Shown here piece by piece: positions 9,796-19,177 of a stretch of DNA of 64,000 nucleotides. The stretch comes from Thraustochytrium sp. TN22 (taxonomy: Eukaryota > Sar > Bigyra > Thraustochytrida > Thraustochytriidae), in contig JABLUY010000084.1 of the NCBI GenBank assembly GCA_013306675.1, positions 1 to 64,000 on the forward strand, given 5' to 3'. Each line of letters begins with the position of its first letter. The stretch's first letter is position 1. Made by a program: the position numbers and the translations under genes. The notes beneath the pieces were generated by a model. That model was not told where the DNA came from. It did not search any database and was given only the letters and a program-made list of their open reading frames with translations.

Positions 9796-10557
9796 TCAAC
9801 ACGGGCATTGTGCGCTGATGCGCTCATGTCCCGCGGCTTCGTCGCTGACCTGGAAGCTTATCTCGGCAAGCTCATGGATGTCATCACGATGCACTGTGTG
9901 CGCGTGGACCTCGCGAAGCGCGTCGTGGATCACCCGAGCTTCGGACATCTGCCCGTCAGCGTGTGTCAGTACCTGAGCCTGTTCTGCACCAGTGACGTGG
10001 AGATGCTTGTCATCTACCGCGGCGGCTTTGAGAGCCTTCGTAAGATGCACCGGGCGGCTGCTCAAGACGCACGCAAGCTGGCTTTCATTGGCAAGGTGCC
10101 GTCGCAGCCGCCCTCGGCCCATAATAGCAACTGATCTTCTCTTGCTCGTGATCTTCAGCTTGGACAGCGAGAGGCTGCCGTCGGCCGCCATGTTGCAGAT
10201 GGCGCAGTGGCCAGTGTAAGGGAGCGTAGGCAGATGCCACGCGTCGAGGTGCCGGTAGAAGATGGCCTGGAAGCGCAGCCACTCGCAGTCCACATGGAGG
10301 CAGGGCACGGCCCCCGCCCCCGCCTCCGCCTCCGCCTCCTCTGCCGCCACCCACTCGTGCCCTGCAGCCACACGCGGGATGTAGGGGAACTGGATCAACC
10401 TGTTGACGGAGTGGATGTCCGACACACAGCCCGCCCTCTCGTCGATCGCCGCCGTGAGCGTGCCAACAAACTCAGCCGCCATGTTGCTCTTAATGTTGTT
10501 GCGGATGTTGCTCCTGCGCGGCACAAGCTCCGTGTGGTACAACGTCGTCGTTGTCAT
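9796..10557 (-). CDS. uncharacterised protein, fossil left end
   Basis: 253 aa from the ATG at 10557. The N-terminal ~140 residues look genuine, with the Cys/His-containing stretch CLHVDCEW and LPYTGHCAICNMAA at about 85-125, which could bind zinc. The C-terminal ~110 residues lie opposite the plus-strand gene and have an antisense-like composition, so the true end is unclear. No family is recognised. Confidence 0.4.
   Translation of the reverse strand: MTTTTLYHTELVPRRSNIRNNIKSNMAAEFVGTLTAAIDERAGCVSDIHSVNRLIQFPYIPRVAAGHEWVAAEEAEAEAGAGAVPCLHVDCEWLRFQAIFYRHLDAWHLPTLPYTGHCAICNMAADGSLSLSKLKITSKRRSVAIMGRGRLRRHLANESQLACVLSSRPVHLTKALKAAAVDDKHLHVTGAEQAQVLTHADGQMSEARVIHDALREVHAHTVHRDDIHELAEISFQVSDEAAGHERISAQCPC
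9826..10134 (+). CDS. small uncharacterised protein, fossil left end
   Basis: 102 aa from the ATG at 9826; an ATG at 9787 would add 13 residues. The composition is protein-like, with an alternating helical pattern (VADLEAYLGKLMDVITMHCV near the start). No domain is recognised. It is convergent with, and overlaps the tail of, the minus-strand ORF next to it. The opposite frame looks antisense over this stretch, so I favour the plus strand here. Confidence 0.45.
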   Translation: MSRGFVADLEAYLGKLMDVITMHCVRVDLAKRVVDHPSFGHLPVSVCQYLSLFCTSDVEMLVIYRGGFESLRKMHRAAAQDARKLAFIGKVPSQPPSAHNSN

Positions 10558-10986
10558 GGTCTGTGTGTCGCGCCGCGCCCCGCCACGCCCTACCACGCCC
10601 TGTCACGCTCGCCCGCCCGCCCGCCAGCGCCGGCACGAGCAGGACGTTGAATAGGAGCCGGGCATCCATCCAAGCAGGCGCGCTCGACGCCGTAGTTCTG
10701 GAGCAGCCGCTTGCCCCCTCCACGGGCGTGGACGCGGAGGCGGACGGCTCGTAAACCCATCTTTTCGTTGCTGCCAATATCCCAATCCCATCGCCCTAGA
10801 CGGAGTTTAATCAGGATAGCCATATTATCCCTAGTAAATCGGCTCTCCTGCTTGCGCTCGACTGACCTGTTGCTATCATGATTCTAATCATTTTTGGAAC
10901 TTTCAACTACTGGGTTTGTATGGAAGCGTAAAGTGTTGGTCACTTCCGACTGGCCTGTGCGGATGCTGAGGCCAACTTGGGCTGCA
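10558..10986. other. gap with locally lower GC, nothing recognised
   Basis: About 430 bp between the left-end genes and the transposon relic. Around 10,770-10,930 the DNA is noticeably more AT-rich than its surroundings. I find no ORF of interest, no clear inverted repeat and no RNA gene. Confidence 0.4.
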
Positions 10987-12853
10987 TCAAGGGCACGATG
11001 GACTCGTGCTGAGGCTGCTGCGAGAGGATCTTGAACTATGGCTTGATGGGGTGTCGGTGTAGCTGGCTTGGGCTACGTGGTCGTTCCTGCTCTGCGCTGT
11101 AGGGGTACCGGACGAGGCACTGGCGCTGCTCGAATCGACATGATCGAGGCAAATGGGCGAAGGTGTTCCGTTGACGTTTGTCTTGCGCTTCTTGAAGCCT
11201 TCGTGAGGCTCGACGCGCACGCGCGTGTGCCACTTGGAAAAGCAGGTTGTGCGTTCATTCTTTCTCATGAACACGTGCAGAGGCACACCGCAGATGGTGC
11301 AACGACGGTGCGTTTGCTTGCCGCAGATGACGCAGAGCCGCTTGGCGGGAATCCTCTTGTTGTTGGCGTTGAAGGATGCCTTTCCCGCTGCCTCTGAGTC
11401 ATGTTGCAGTGCGGCATCGAGGCGGATGTCGCGGGCTTGGCCGTGGTTGAAGAACTTCTGCAACTCGGGGGTTCGCTTGCGCTTACCGGCGGTCACGAGG
11501 TCCCTCGCCGCTTCCCTGGTGAGCCCAGTGGGCTTGGGCATGCTTGGCTGCATGTTGAACTCCACCTGCGCCGTATCGAGCTGCCTGCTCCTGTAGACGT
11601 GACGGACCATGTCGACAGTGAGGCGGAACGAGACAGTGCTGAGCGCTTCAGAGCGGTTCACCTTGTCGCGGAGGGCCTTTAGCCCGTCGCTGTCTTCGAG
11701 GTTGCTCTTCCTCGCAGCCTGTAAGTAGCGGTAGACCACGATGGCGTTGACAACGAGCTGCTTGTACGTGCGCAACGCGATGTTCTGGTCGCAGCTCAGA
11801 TTCATGCACTGCGTGTTGGTGATCTGCTCCACGTACTGTGTGCTTCCGTCGACGCCGCCCTTTGCGACGTTGTATAGCTCCTGCGGTAAGCACTTGATGA
11901 CATGCACGGGCCGCATGGGCCCCTTCAGAGCGACAAGCTTGCGCATGGCGCGCCACAGCCGGAAGTGCGAGCTCAGCACCGCCCCCTCCTCCTCGCCGAA
12001 GATGGCAGGTGGCTTGGGCGGCGCACCCGCTGTCGATGCTCTGGTGCGCCCATGTCGTGAGCTTGTCCGCCCACGGTTTCAGAGCGCGCTCCATGGCGAG
12101 CCGGGCGTCCGGAGGCACTTCAACGAGGCAGGCGTACAAACACGAACTCGTGCTGGCAGCAACGTAGAGCACGTGATCGATTTGGAGGACCACAGCTTGG
12201 TGCAAGACTTGCGCGCGGTGCTCGGCAGGTATGGCCTTCCACCAAGTCTCGTCCCCCACGTGTTCATCTGGGTGCTCACGATACGTGCGTCTACCGCGCC
12301 TCCAGGCGCGACGCGCGTCTTGATCTCGACGCTGCATAGTACTGACGATGCGTCGCACTCCGCGCCTGGAAGCCGGACGCGAGCGACTCCATCCGGCGAG
12401 ACTGCGAGCCCCGGAACGGTCTTGTGCTGAATGAGGCCGACCTCGAACATGCACTCGCACCACGCGTCGGTTCGTCGACCAACGCAAGTATGTCTTCGAA
12501 GTCTTGCTGCGCAGCGGCCTCAGCACGAGCATCCTCGTCGCCAAGCTCCTCTCCTTCTTCGTCTTCGTCCCCTGTGTCCCGCTTGTCCAGGGGCACGAAC
12601 TCGCTGTCGCTGTCGCTGTCGCTGTCGTCCTCCACGCGGTGGTTAGGCCTCGCCGATGCCATGATGTCGCAGTGCGGGCCCGACTCCACGTCCAAGCGCT
12701 GCGGCAGGGGCGTGCGAGCTGAGAGCAGGCACAAGGCACCCGCCAGGGCCGCCTGCAGCCGCGCGCCGCAGCGCCTGCGGCTCCAGCGCGCTCCGCGACG
12801 AAGTCGCGCGCGAGCTCCCCCCAAAGCCGCTCTGGGCGAACTGCCGAGCTCAT
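10987..12853 (-). mobile_element. decayed DNA-transposon-like gene: YqaJ-type nuclease plus Cys-rich C-terminus
   Basis: Minus-strand coding similarity runs through at least three different frames. An acidic N-terminal stretch lies at about 12,470-12,661. A PD-(D/E)XK nuclease of the YqaJ/viral-recombinase type follows, with GLAVSPDG near 12,410 and SVEIKTR near 12,325. A segment with IPAEHRAQVLHQAVVLQIDH lies near 12,230-12,160. The last part is an open 330-aa frame (10987-11979) with a YNVAKGGVDGSTQ motif. It ends in a zinc-finger-like module (CVICGKQTHRRCTICGVPL and a later CFSKWHT). The C-terminal Cys pattern recalls piggyBac-type transposases. At least two frame changes show the copy is dead. 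No terminal inverted repeats were found. Confidence 0.6.
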
Positions 12854-13202
12854 CTCATCCTAACCACCACGCCTTCGGCCAAAATGAATAGGGGGCAGGA
12901 GCCTTGGGTCGCTTCGAGTGGGCCTCTTCAAGCTCGGCCCCATCGCTGCGTTTTTGATCGAATGCGGAACTAACTTCGCCAGACTCTAGGCCACTTTTTT
13001 GGAGCAAATCGGGAGTAAAGTACCCTCTTAATACGCTTTAGTGCCCCCTGTGCCGGGCGTCACCGAGGGACCCCCGCGTGGTAGGCGGATACGAGTAAGC
13101 ATAGAGGTGTGATTGGGATATTTGTAGAGACAGTGGTGGTTTCCTACTACTGCTGTCGTCGCCCTTGCCGTCGCCGTCGCCGTTGCCGCCGTCGCCGCCA
13201 CC
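12854..13202. other. gap upstream of a candidate virion gene
   Basis: About 350 bp, mixed composition. A run of cgtcgccgt triplets directly precedes the start at 13203, giving a strong GCCGCCACCATG context. No further feature was seen. Confidence 0.4.
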
Positions 13203-14204
13203 ATGAGCGGGCTTCCAAACCACCTGAATTACCTTGCCGTGCATGACCCTCGTGCGCCGTCCTTCCGCGAGCCGCGCGCTAACATGGGGCCGTACCCGGG
13301 CAGCGTCCCGTACCTGACGGACCAATACATCAACAACGATGCCATGGTCAACAAGGTGCCGGGCGAACGCAACAAAGGCAGCATCCGCACCACCGTCGAG
13401 GCCCGCACTCGAGACCAGAACAGCATCAACGTGAACCAGATTGGCTTCATGGACGTGAGCATCATCGATCGCCCCGTCATCTGGAACATGCAGCGCCTCA
13501 ACTACTGGCTCGCAGACACCTCCAAGAATGGCGGCTGGCGCGTCCTCAACGACCCGGACGTGGCGTCGGTGGCGCTCAAGAAGTTTGCCAAGACGGGCAA
13601 GGACGGCGCCGTCATCAACAAGGAGGAGGCGGAGCGGCTCTACATTATGGACCGCTTCAAGGTGTACGGCGCCGTCGTGAACCGCGACACGGACGTGATG
13701 GAGGACATGCCGCGCGAGCGGATCGGGCGTGCCTTCACATTCGCCGTCAAGGGCGTCTGCCACATCCTCGACTACTGGAGCACCAAGGACAAGTCGCTCG
13801 ACCGCTTCGACGAGTGCTACTTCGTCCTCAAGAAGGTCAAGATGGCGCGCGGCACCGTCTTTGAGGCCAACCTCACGAGCGCCACCGCCAACACGGGCCT
13901 CCCCATGGACAACAAGCTTGCCGGCAAGCTCGTCTGGCAAGTGGTGCCCTTTCGCACCTCTGGCAACGGCATTGAGCCCAAGGACTTCTCCTGGGTCTAC
14001 GAGCAAGGCGTCACGCGCTACGGCGGCTACTGGAAGATCAACAACGTGCATGAGTACGTCTACTCCGACAAAACTCTCAGCAGGGGCGTCTACGACCTGC
14101 GCAAAAGCGAGCTCGCCGTCGCGCAGAACATCTCGTTTCTTCACCTGCACGGGCAAGCGCCGCCGGTGCACTTTTACTTGCGCCTCGGAAATGGATTTGT
14201 GTAG
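13203..14204 (+). CDS. candidate virion structural protein
   Basis: 333 aa, unbroken, from an ATG in strong context at 13203. It is rich in beta-prone stretches and aromatic residues. Examples are VNQIGFMDVSIIDRPVIWNM (about 79-98), FTFAVKGVCHILDYW (about 178-192) and WQVVPFRTSGNG (about 243-254). It lacks a signal peptide, membrane segment or enzyme motif. This is compatible with a capsid-associated protein such as a triplex-like subunit, but I cannot assign a family. The call rests on its place in the fossil and its style. Confidence 0.5.
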   Translation: MSGLPNHLNYLAVHDPRAPSFREPRANMGPYPGSVPYLTDQYINNDAMVNKVPGERNKGSIRTTVEARTRDQNSINVNQIGFMDVSIIDRPVIWNMQRLNYWLADTSKNGGWRVLNDPDVASVALKKFAKTGKDGAVINKEEAERLYIMDRFKVYGAVVNRDTDVMEDMPRERIGRAFTFAVKGVCHILDYWSTKDKSLDRFDECYFVLKKVKMARGTVFEANLTSATANTGLPMDNKLAGKLVWQVVPFRTSGNGIEPKDFSWVYEQGVTRYGGYWKINNVHEYVYSDKTLSRGVYDLRKSELAVAQNISFLHLHGQAPPVHFYLRLGNGFV

Positions 14205-14243
14205 CGCAGCAAGGCGTGGCGGGGCGTAGCGTAGCGTAGTTTG

Positions 14244-14630
14244 TCAACCAAACGTGCTCTCTCGTGAAAGCGCGACGTAGAGGTAACCATCCTTGTGCAT
14301 GAACTCGTCTGCTAGCTGCCCAACGTTGCTAGACATGGCAGGCATGCAAGCGCCGCCGCCCTCCACCTCCAGATTCGCGATGATGCCTGCCGACTTGTCG
14401 AGCGTCACCCGGCGACGGAAGGCGTACATGAACTGGCCAAATGTGCTCTCGCGCTCCAGCACGTAGCGGTACAGTACGCCGTCCATGCCGACGAAGAGGG
14501 GTACGCGGTTCGGGTACTCGCGCTTGAAGTAAGCCACCCGTGACTGCTTCGTTGCAGCAGGCACCGTGCTTTCCACAAGATCGCGCGTGGAAGGGGCGGA
14601 CGACGACGACGACGACTTCTTGCTCGTCAT
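14244..14630 (-). CDS. ATG8/LC3-like ubiquitin-fold protein
   Basis: 128 aa from the ATG at 14630; upstream ATGs would add a low-complexity leader. After a Ser-rich N-terminal tail of ~30 residues, the rest follows ATG8 end to end. YPNRVPLFV (39-47) matches the ATG8 F/YPxRIPVI strand. STFGQFMYAFRRRVTL (62-77) matches the TVGQFVYVIRKRI block. KDGYLYVALSREST (113-126) matches DGFLYVTYSGENT. The protein ends exactly at the Phe-Gly that ATG8 exposes for conjugation to phosphatidylethanolamine, so no ATG4 trimming would be needed. A role on autophagy membranes is inferred. It diverges from the TPR-like gene and is embedded among virus-type genes. Confidence 0.82.
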   Translation of the reverse strand: MTSKKSSSSSSAPSTRDLVESTVPAATKQSRVAYFKREYPNRVPLFVGMDGVLYRYVLERESTFGQFMYAFRRRVTLDKSAGIIANLEVEGGGACMPAMSSNVGQLADEFMHKDGYLYVALSRESTFG

Positions 14631-14704
14631 GGTCGCCGACGCCGACGCCGCCAACACCGCCGCCACCCGCAGTCTTATGTGGCCGCGCCGCATGCTATTT
14701 GTTG

Positions 14705-15286
14705 ATGGGCAGCGCGCCAGCACCGCCGGCACCGCGAGCACCGCGAGCACCGCGAGCACCGCGAGCACCAATGCCAAACAACCGTCCCACCATCAGCAGC
14801 ACCAACTGCCAGTGCAGCAACCGCGTGGCCGCCCTCCAGGTCGAGCTCGCGGAGATCGTCATGGCACTAGGCGACTTCGACCGCGCCATGCCACTCCTCC
14901 TCGAGGCACTCGACACAGTCGAGCAAACAGACGGCATGCTTAGCAACGGCGCCCACCTCATCACACAGAAGCTCCAGAGCTGCCGCAAGGAGCTGGGCGT
15001 CGGCACGTTCTGCCTGCTGCGCCAAACGTGCCTGGAAGACTCGCTGCGCCACTACTCCAAGCGCATCCAAGAGTACAAGCACAGCCACGGCCCTCGACAC
15101 AACTTCGTCGCCAACATGCACCACTGCATCGGTGAGCTCTACGAAGACTTTGACATGCCCGACAAGGCGGCGGGACACTACGCACTGGCCACGGAGATCT
15201 ACGAAGCCAACGGCGGGCCCGACTGTGTGGCAGCGCTGGACGCAGGGCAGAGGGCGCGCGCCCTCCTGCTGACTTGCGCACGCTAA
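14705..15286 (+). CDS. TPR-like helical-repeat protein
   Basis: 193 aa from the ATG at 14705 (alternative start at 14771). An N-terminal AP-rich stretch is encoded by a 12-bp ccgcgagcaccg-type minisatellite. The remainder is helical with TPR-like signatures: LAEIVMALGDFDRAMPLLLE, and near the end IGELYEDFDMPDKAAGHYAL followed by ATEIYEANGG. TPR folds mediate protein-protein binding. It is divergent from the ATG8-like gene with 74 bp between start codons, so the two may be co-expressed. Confidence 0.55.
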   Translation: MGSAPAPPAPRAPRAPRAPRAPMPNNRPTISSTNCQCSNRVAALQVELAEIVMALGDFDRAMPLLLEALDTVEQTDGMLSNGAHLITQKLQSCRKELGVGTFCLLRQTCLEDSLRHYSKRIQEYKHSHGPRHNFVANMHHCIGELYEDFDMPDKAAGHYALATEIYEANGGPDCVAALDAGQRARALLLTCAR

Positions 15287-15428
15287 GCCCGATTTTTCCC
15301 ATGGCCAAATTTCCCGACAAACAAGAAGACAGCCCTGGCGGGGCGTACAGGTAGACAGCGCGCGTACAGGTAGACAGACAGCAAGCCGCTGGCGCGTGCA
15401 AGGTAGCAAAGCAGAAACTCTCAAGACC

Positions 15429-15432
15429 ATGG

Positions 15433-15463
<31 letters not shown>

Positions 15464-16898
15464 GGCAGATGCGTGCGACTTGGTGACGAACCCGTGTCTT
15501 GATGCGGGCGTGGTGGTGGTTTTTCCCGTTCCCGCCGGCAGGGACGGCAGGGACACTGACTGCGAGCGCACTGCGCTGCTGGACATGCTGGTACGGGTGG
15601 TGCACAGCGAGGGCAGTGAGGGGGAGGTGGCGGTGGGCGGCGGTGTCGGGCCTGACTCGTACGTGGCCAAGTGCTGCATTGCGGCGGCGGCACTGCTGGC
15701 GGACGACCTGAGGGGCGGCTTTCTGTCCGAGGACGAGCGCGAGCTGGCACTACAGGCAGTGGTGGGGCTGACGCGCCACGCCGCGCTCTTTGACCTGTAC
15801 CGGGACAATGGCGTGGACAACCTGCTGCTGACGCTGATGGTCGAGTCGCACGACCCGTCGAAGAAGACGGTGCAGCTGCTGAGCGAGAGTGCGGCGCTGG
15901 CGGCTGCAGGGCTGACGGCGCTCATCGACAACGCGTCCGCTTCCACGGACAGGGCTGCGCGTGCGGAGATGGTGACGCGACTGGACAGCGTGCTGCGTCG
16001 CAACATCGTGCCTGGGTCGGAGCTGTACGAGTCAGCGACGGTGGCGTATGGCACTCTCTTCGCGACGTCGCGCGCCTTCCGCCAGGACGCGCTCACCAAC
16101 CACGCGAGCGTGCTGCGCTTCATGGTGTCCATGGTGGAGGACGTGGAGCGCGCACGTTCCTTCCCGTCAGCGTCGCTCGCGTGCCTTGGCGCGCTGTGCA
16201 GCGTGATTGTTGGCGGCCAGCAGCACCTGCTGCCAGAGACGGCGTGCGCGGCCCCCTCCTTGCGCAGCCTGGACGACGTGACGCTGCTGGAGATCGTGGG
16301 CGTGCTGTGCAAGGTGATGAACCGCTGCCTGGACGAACCGGCAGGCCTGCGCTGGCTGCCGACCCTGCGCTCGAGCCTCGTGGCGCTGCGTGCCGCCGCT
16401 CGCTTGGGTCAGGGCCACGCTGCGCAAGTAGTGCAGCTTGGCGCGCTGGAGGGCATCACCAAGTTTGCCAAGGAGTCGGACCCGGACGCGCTGCTCGCCA
16501 TGGCAGGGCTGGCGGAGACGCTCGCGTCGTACCGCGCGCCTGGCATCGTGCTGCAGACGTCGCAGGCGGAGGCGCTGGTGCCCTTCCTGAGGAGCTGCAT
16601 GCAAGAGGGCCACGAGCGCGACCTGCAGGCCACTGCGGGCCGCGCGCTGGTGCTGCTCAACGGCGCCAACACGAGCAAGTGCTGTGAGACGCTGGCGGGC
16701 ATGCTGGTGGAGCTTGGCGTCGGGCCTGCGGACCTGGTCAGCATCGACGGCGGCGCCGGCGCCGGCGCTGGCGACGACGCGCCCCTCAAGGCGATGGCGC
16801 TTGCGGTCAAGCGGATCGCTGACGAGCGCCGCGCAGAACTCGACGCGCCGGTGGAGAAGTGCGGTGGCGGTGGCGCAGCCCTCTGCATCATTTGCTAG
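15429..16898 (+). CDS. armadillo-like helical-repeat protein with CaaX-like end
   Basis: 489 aa from the ATG at 15429 (context ACCATGG). Nearly all of it is helical with Ala/Leu-rich repeats typical of ARM/HEAT solenoids, for example LALQAVVGLTRHAALFDLYR and LEGITKFAKESDPDALLAMA. The sequence ends after a Gly run in ALCIIC, so the last four residues (CIIC) resemble a prenylation CaaX box. No enzyme motif was seen. It may be an adaptor tethered to membranes; both the repeat class and the lipidation are inferences. It lies within the virus-like block and could be host-derived. Confidence 0.5.
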
Positions 16899-17274
16899 CT
16901 AGCTAGCCGACTGCCAGTGTGAGTAAGTTAGTTACTAGTTCCGAACATCATGAGTCACATGGCATCAAACTTTGAAATAGTTAGAACAGTTCGTACGAAC
17001 GTGAACAGCCACGCAGGCACACAGGCACGCGCAAGCACCGCGCGTGCCACGGGCGGAGGGCGCGGTGCAGAACGCAATCGAGGAAGGGAGGGAGGGAGGC
17101 AGGGGCTTGCGTGCGTGCGTGCGTGCGCGGGCGCGGGGGCGGGGGCGGGGCCGGGGGCGGCGGGCGTGCGGGCGTGCGGGCGTGCGGCGGCAGCGGTGGC
17201 GGCAGCGGCGGCGGCGGCAGCGCGGAGAGAGGGGAGAGTGGAGAGTGGCGAGGGCGCCCTTGACCGAAGCCACC
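16899..17274. other. GC-rich leader region, no gene
   Basis: About 375 bp between the ARM-like and kinase genes. It carries simple repeats (gtgcgtgcgtgcg near 17,110; ggcgtgcgggcgtgcgg near 17,160; ggcggcagcgg near 17,185-17,220). Probably the promoter and leader of the nuclease-kinase gene. Confidence 0.4.
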
Positions 17275-19110
17275 ATGACACTGCCTCGCAACCTGCCCGT
17301 CGCGGAGTGGGGACGGGAGGAGTTTGCGGCGATCGATAGGGACGATGTGGATGATATGAGCGACGACCGGGTCATCGAGGTCGCGGAGCGTGCAACGGAT
17401 GGCGATTTCTGGCACAACATGGACGCGAGATGTGCTCGTAATCTCCGCAAAGCCGCCGATAGGGTTGATGGTCGCCAGCGGGAGGCACAGGCTCGCCAGG
17501 AAGCTGAGGAACGAGCAGAGCAGGAGGCACTGGCTCGCCAGGAAGCCGAACGGGTGGCAGCTCAGACAGGTGCGCGCGTGGATGTCGCGTTCGCGCGCCC
17601 CATGTATGTTGGCGAGGACCCCCGTGTGGGCGAAATCGTCGCATCGTCACCTCGTAGGAGCGGTGCGAGCTCCGTGAGGGCATGGTCTGTGAGAGTGCTG
17701 AAGCTTGGTCCATGGGACCTTGACTTGAACGCTGTTCCGGCCGATGCTCGAGCAATGGTGATTTCGGCGAGTGAGCGAGATACGTTCGGCCCCGTCAATC
17801 CAAATTGGCTCGAGGGTTCTCTGATGCATGTCTTCACCGTGAACCTCACGCCGCAATGCGGAGAGGTTGTCCAGCGCCACTTCAACAGCGGACTGGTGCG
17901 ATTCTTCCCGGAGTCGCTCACGATGTTCCGCACAAGACCGGATGGTATCTGGGTTCGCTCGGTTGTTGAAGACAGTGCCTCCCGAGACAAGATCTTCGCA
18001 GTGCATGAGCACAAGCGCATCTTTGACATGGCCTTCCCCGAGGACCGCGACGACCTGCTGGCGAATTGGAGGAACAGCGAAGCGATCCGTCGTTGGCTCG
18101 CGCAGGTGTACGGCTACATGATCGCGCTTGGGCTTGAGTATGCGTCACTCTCCACGACGCAGCTAACGTGGTTCTTCCACCGCAACGAGGATGACCCGTC
18201 GGACCCGGTCCTGGAGGTGACCAGACCGTACCGTGGCACGGATCGCGGCGTCGACTCGGCTCGCATGGCGTACTTAGCGTTTCTCTTCACAGCCTTCCAC
18301 AGGACTTCCGGAGGTGACGAGACGTTGTGGCCACAGCCACACTCCGCACTTTATGAGCACGTTGGCAATGAGTGGACCGGAGTACCGCGGCACAGATGGA
18401 GAGAACACGCGTCCGAAGAAGCGGCGAGGTGGTATATGGCGTTCCGCAGTGCTGGCACGGGGGGCACGAGGAACGGTGCGCGGTTCTCCGGCACCCAGCA
18501 TGGCAACGCCAACGCCAACGCCAACGCTGACGACACGGGTGCTGCGAGCACGATGCCACACGACCTCTTCGCGTGCCTTCAGCCTCTTCCCTGGGACCCG
18601 CGCTATACGACCATGAGCAGCAACGAGTTCAGCTGCGTGACGAGACTGGCGCTGGGGGGCGGGCTGCCTGTCATGTACATCAAGGACGCCATGGCGTGCA
18701 AGCACTCCTCTGACACGGAGCATGCCGTGTCGCTCAACGAGGCGGAGATGGCTGCCTACGAGGGGATGCGGCATCTCCAGGGCACGGTCATCCCCGTGCT
18801 CGCGTATGCCGGGCCGCTGTCCGGCTGGCGCCACGTGGTTGCCACGATGGAGGCGGGGGCGTCGCTCTCGTCGGGAGAGGTCACCATCACGGCGGCCGTC
18901 GCCAAGTCGGCAACCGCTGCACTGGCGGCGGTTCACAAGGCCGGGTTTCTGCACGGCGACGTGGCGCTGCGCAACATCGTGTGGGACGCCGCCAAGGAGA
19001 GGGCGGCGGTCATTGACTTTGGCATGGCGTGCCGCAGCGGGTCCAAGTCGGCCAAGAAGAAAGAGATGGAGAAGCTGCGAGAGGCGCTACGAGAGGCAGC
19101 AGCGCACTGA
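17275..19110 (+). CDS. nuclease-fold plus protein-kinase protein, Crinkler-effector-like
   Basis: 611 aa from the ATG at 17275 (GCCACCATG). An N-terminal coiled coil with RQEAEERAEQEALARQEAER lies at about 68-95. Residues ~235-345 look like a PD-(D/E)XK (REase-fold) domain: FAVHEHKR supplies the E-x-K pair, followed by AQVYGYMIALGLEYASLST. Residues ~445-600 form a small kinase domain: YIKDAM (Lys 470), HGDVALRN (560-567, catalytic loop) and DFG (581-583). A REase-like domain followed by a kinase is the arrangement described for Crinkler/CR-toxin C-termini. A diverged second copy lies at 44.8 kb. Confidence 0.6.
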   Translation: MTLPRNLPVAEWGREEFAAIDRDDVDDMSDDRVIEVAERATDGDFWHNMDARCARNLRKAADRVDGRQREAQARQEAEERAEQEALARQEAERVAAQTGARVDVAFARPMYVGEDPRVGEIVASSPRRSGASSVRAWSVRVLKLGPWDLDLNAVPADARAMVISASERDTFGPVNPNWLEGSLMHVFTVNLTPQCGEVVQRHFNSGLVRFFPESLTMFRTRPDGIWVRSVVEDSASRDKIFAVHEHKRIFDMAFPEDRDDLLANWRNSEAIRRWLAQVYGYMIALGLEYASLSTTQLTWFFHRNEDDPSDPVLEVTRPYRGTDRGVDSARMAYLAFLFTAFHRTSGGDETLWPQPHSALYEHVGNEWTGVPRHRWREHASEEAARWYMAFRSAGTGGTRNGARFSGTQHGNANANANADDTGAASTMPHDLFACLQPLPWDPRYTTMSSNEFSCVTRLALGGGLPVMYIKDAMACKHSSDTEHAVSLNEAEMAAYEGMRHLQGTVIPVLAYAGPLSGWRHVVATMEAGASLSSGEVTITAAVAKSATAALAAVHKAGFLHGDVALRNIVWDAAKERAAVIDFGMACRSGSKSAKKKEMEKLREALREAAAH

Positions 19111-19112
19111 TT

Positions 19113-19166
19113 GCATTCGTTCATTCGTTCATTTGTTCATTCGTTCATTCGTTCATTCGTTCGTTT
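19113..19166. repeat. CATTCGTT octamer microsatellite
   Basis: About six units of ttcattcg with slight variation, between the convergent stop codons of the kinase gene and the short glycoprotein gene. Confidence 0.85.
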
Positions 19167-19177
19167 GGCCTAGAGAC

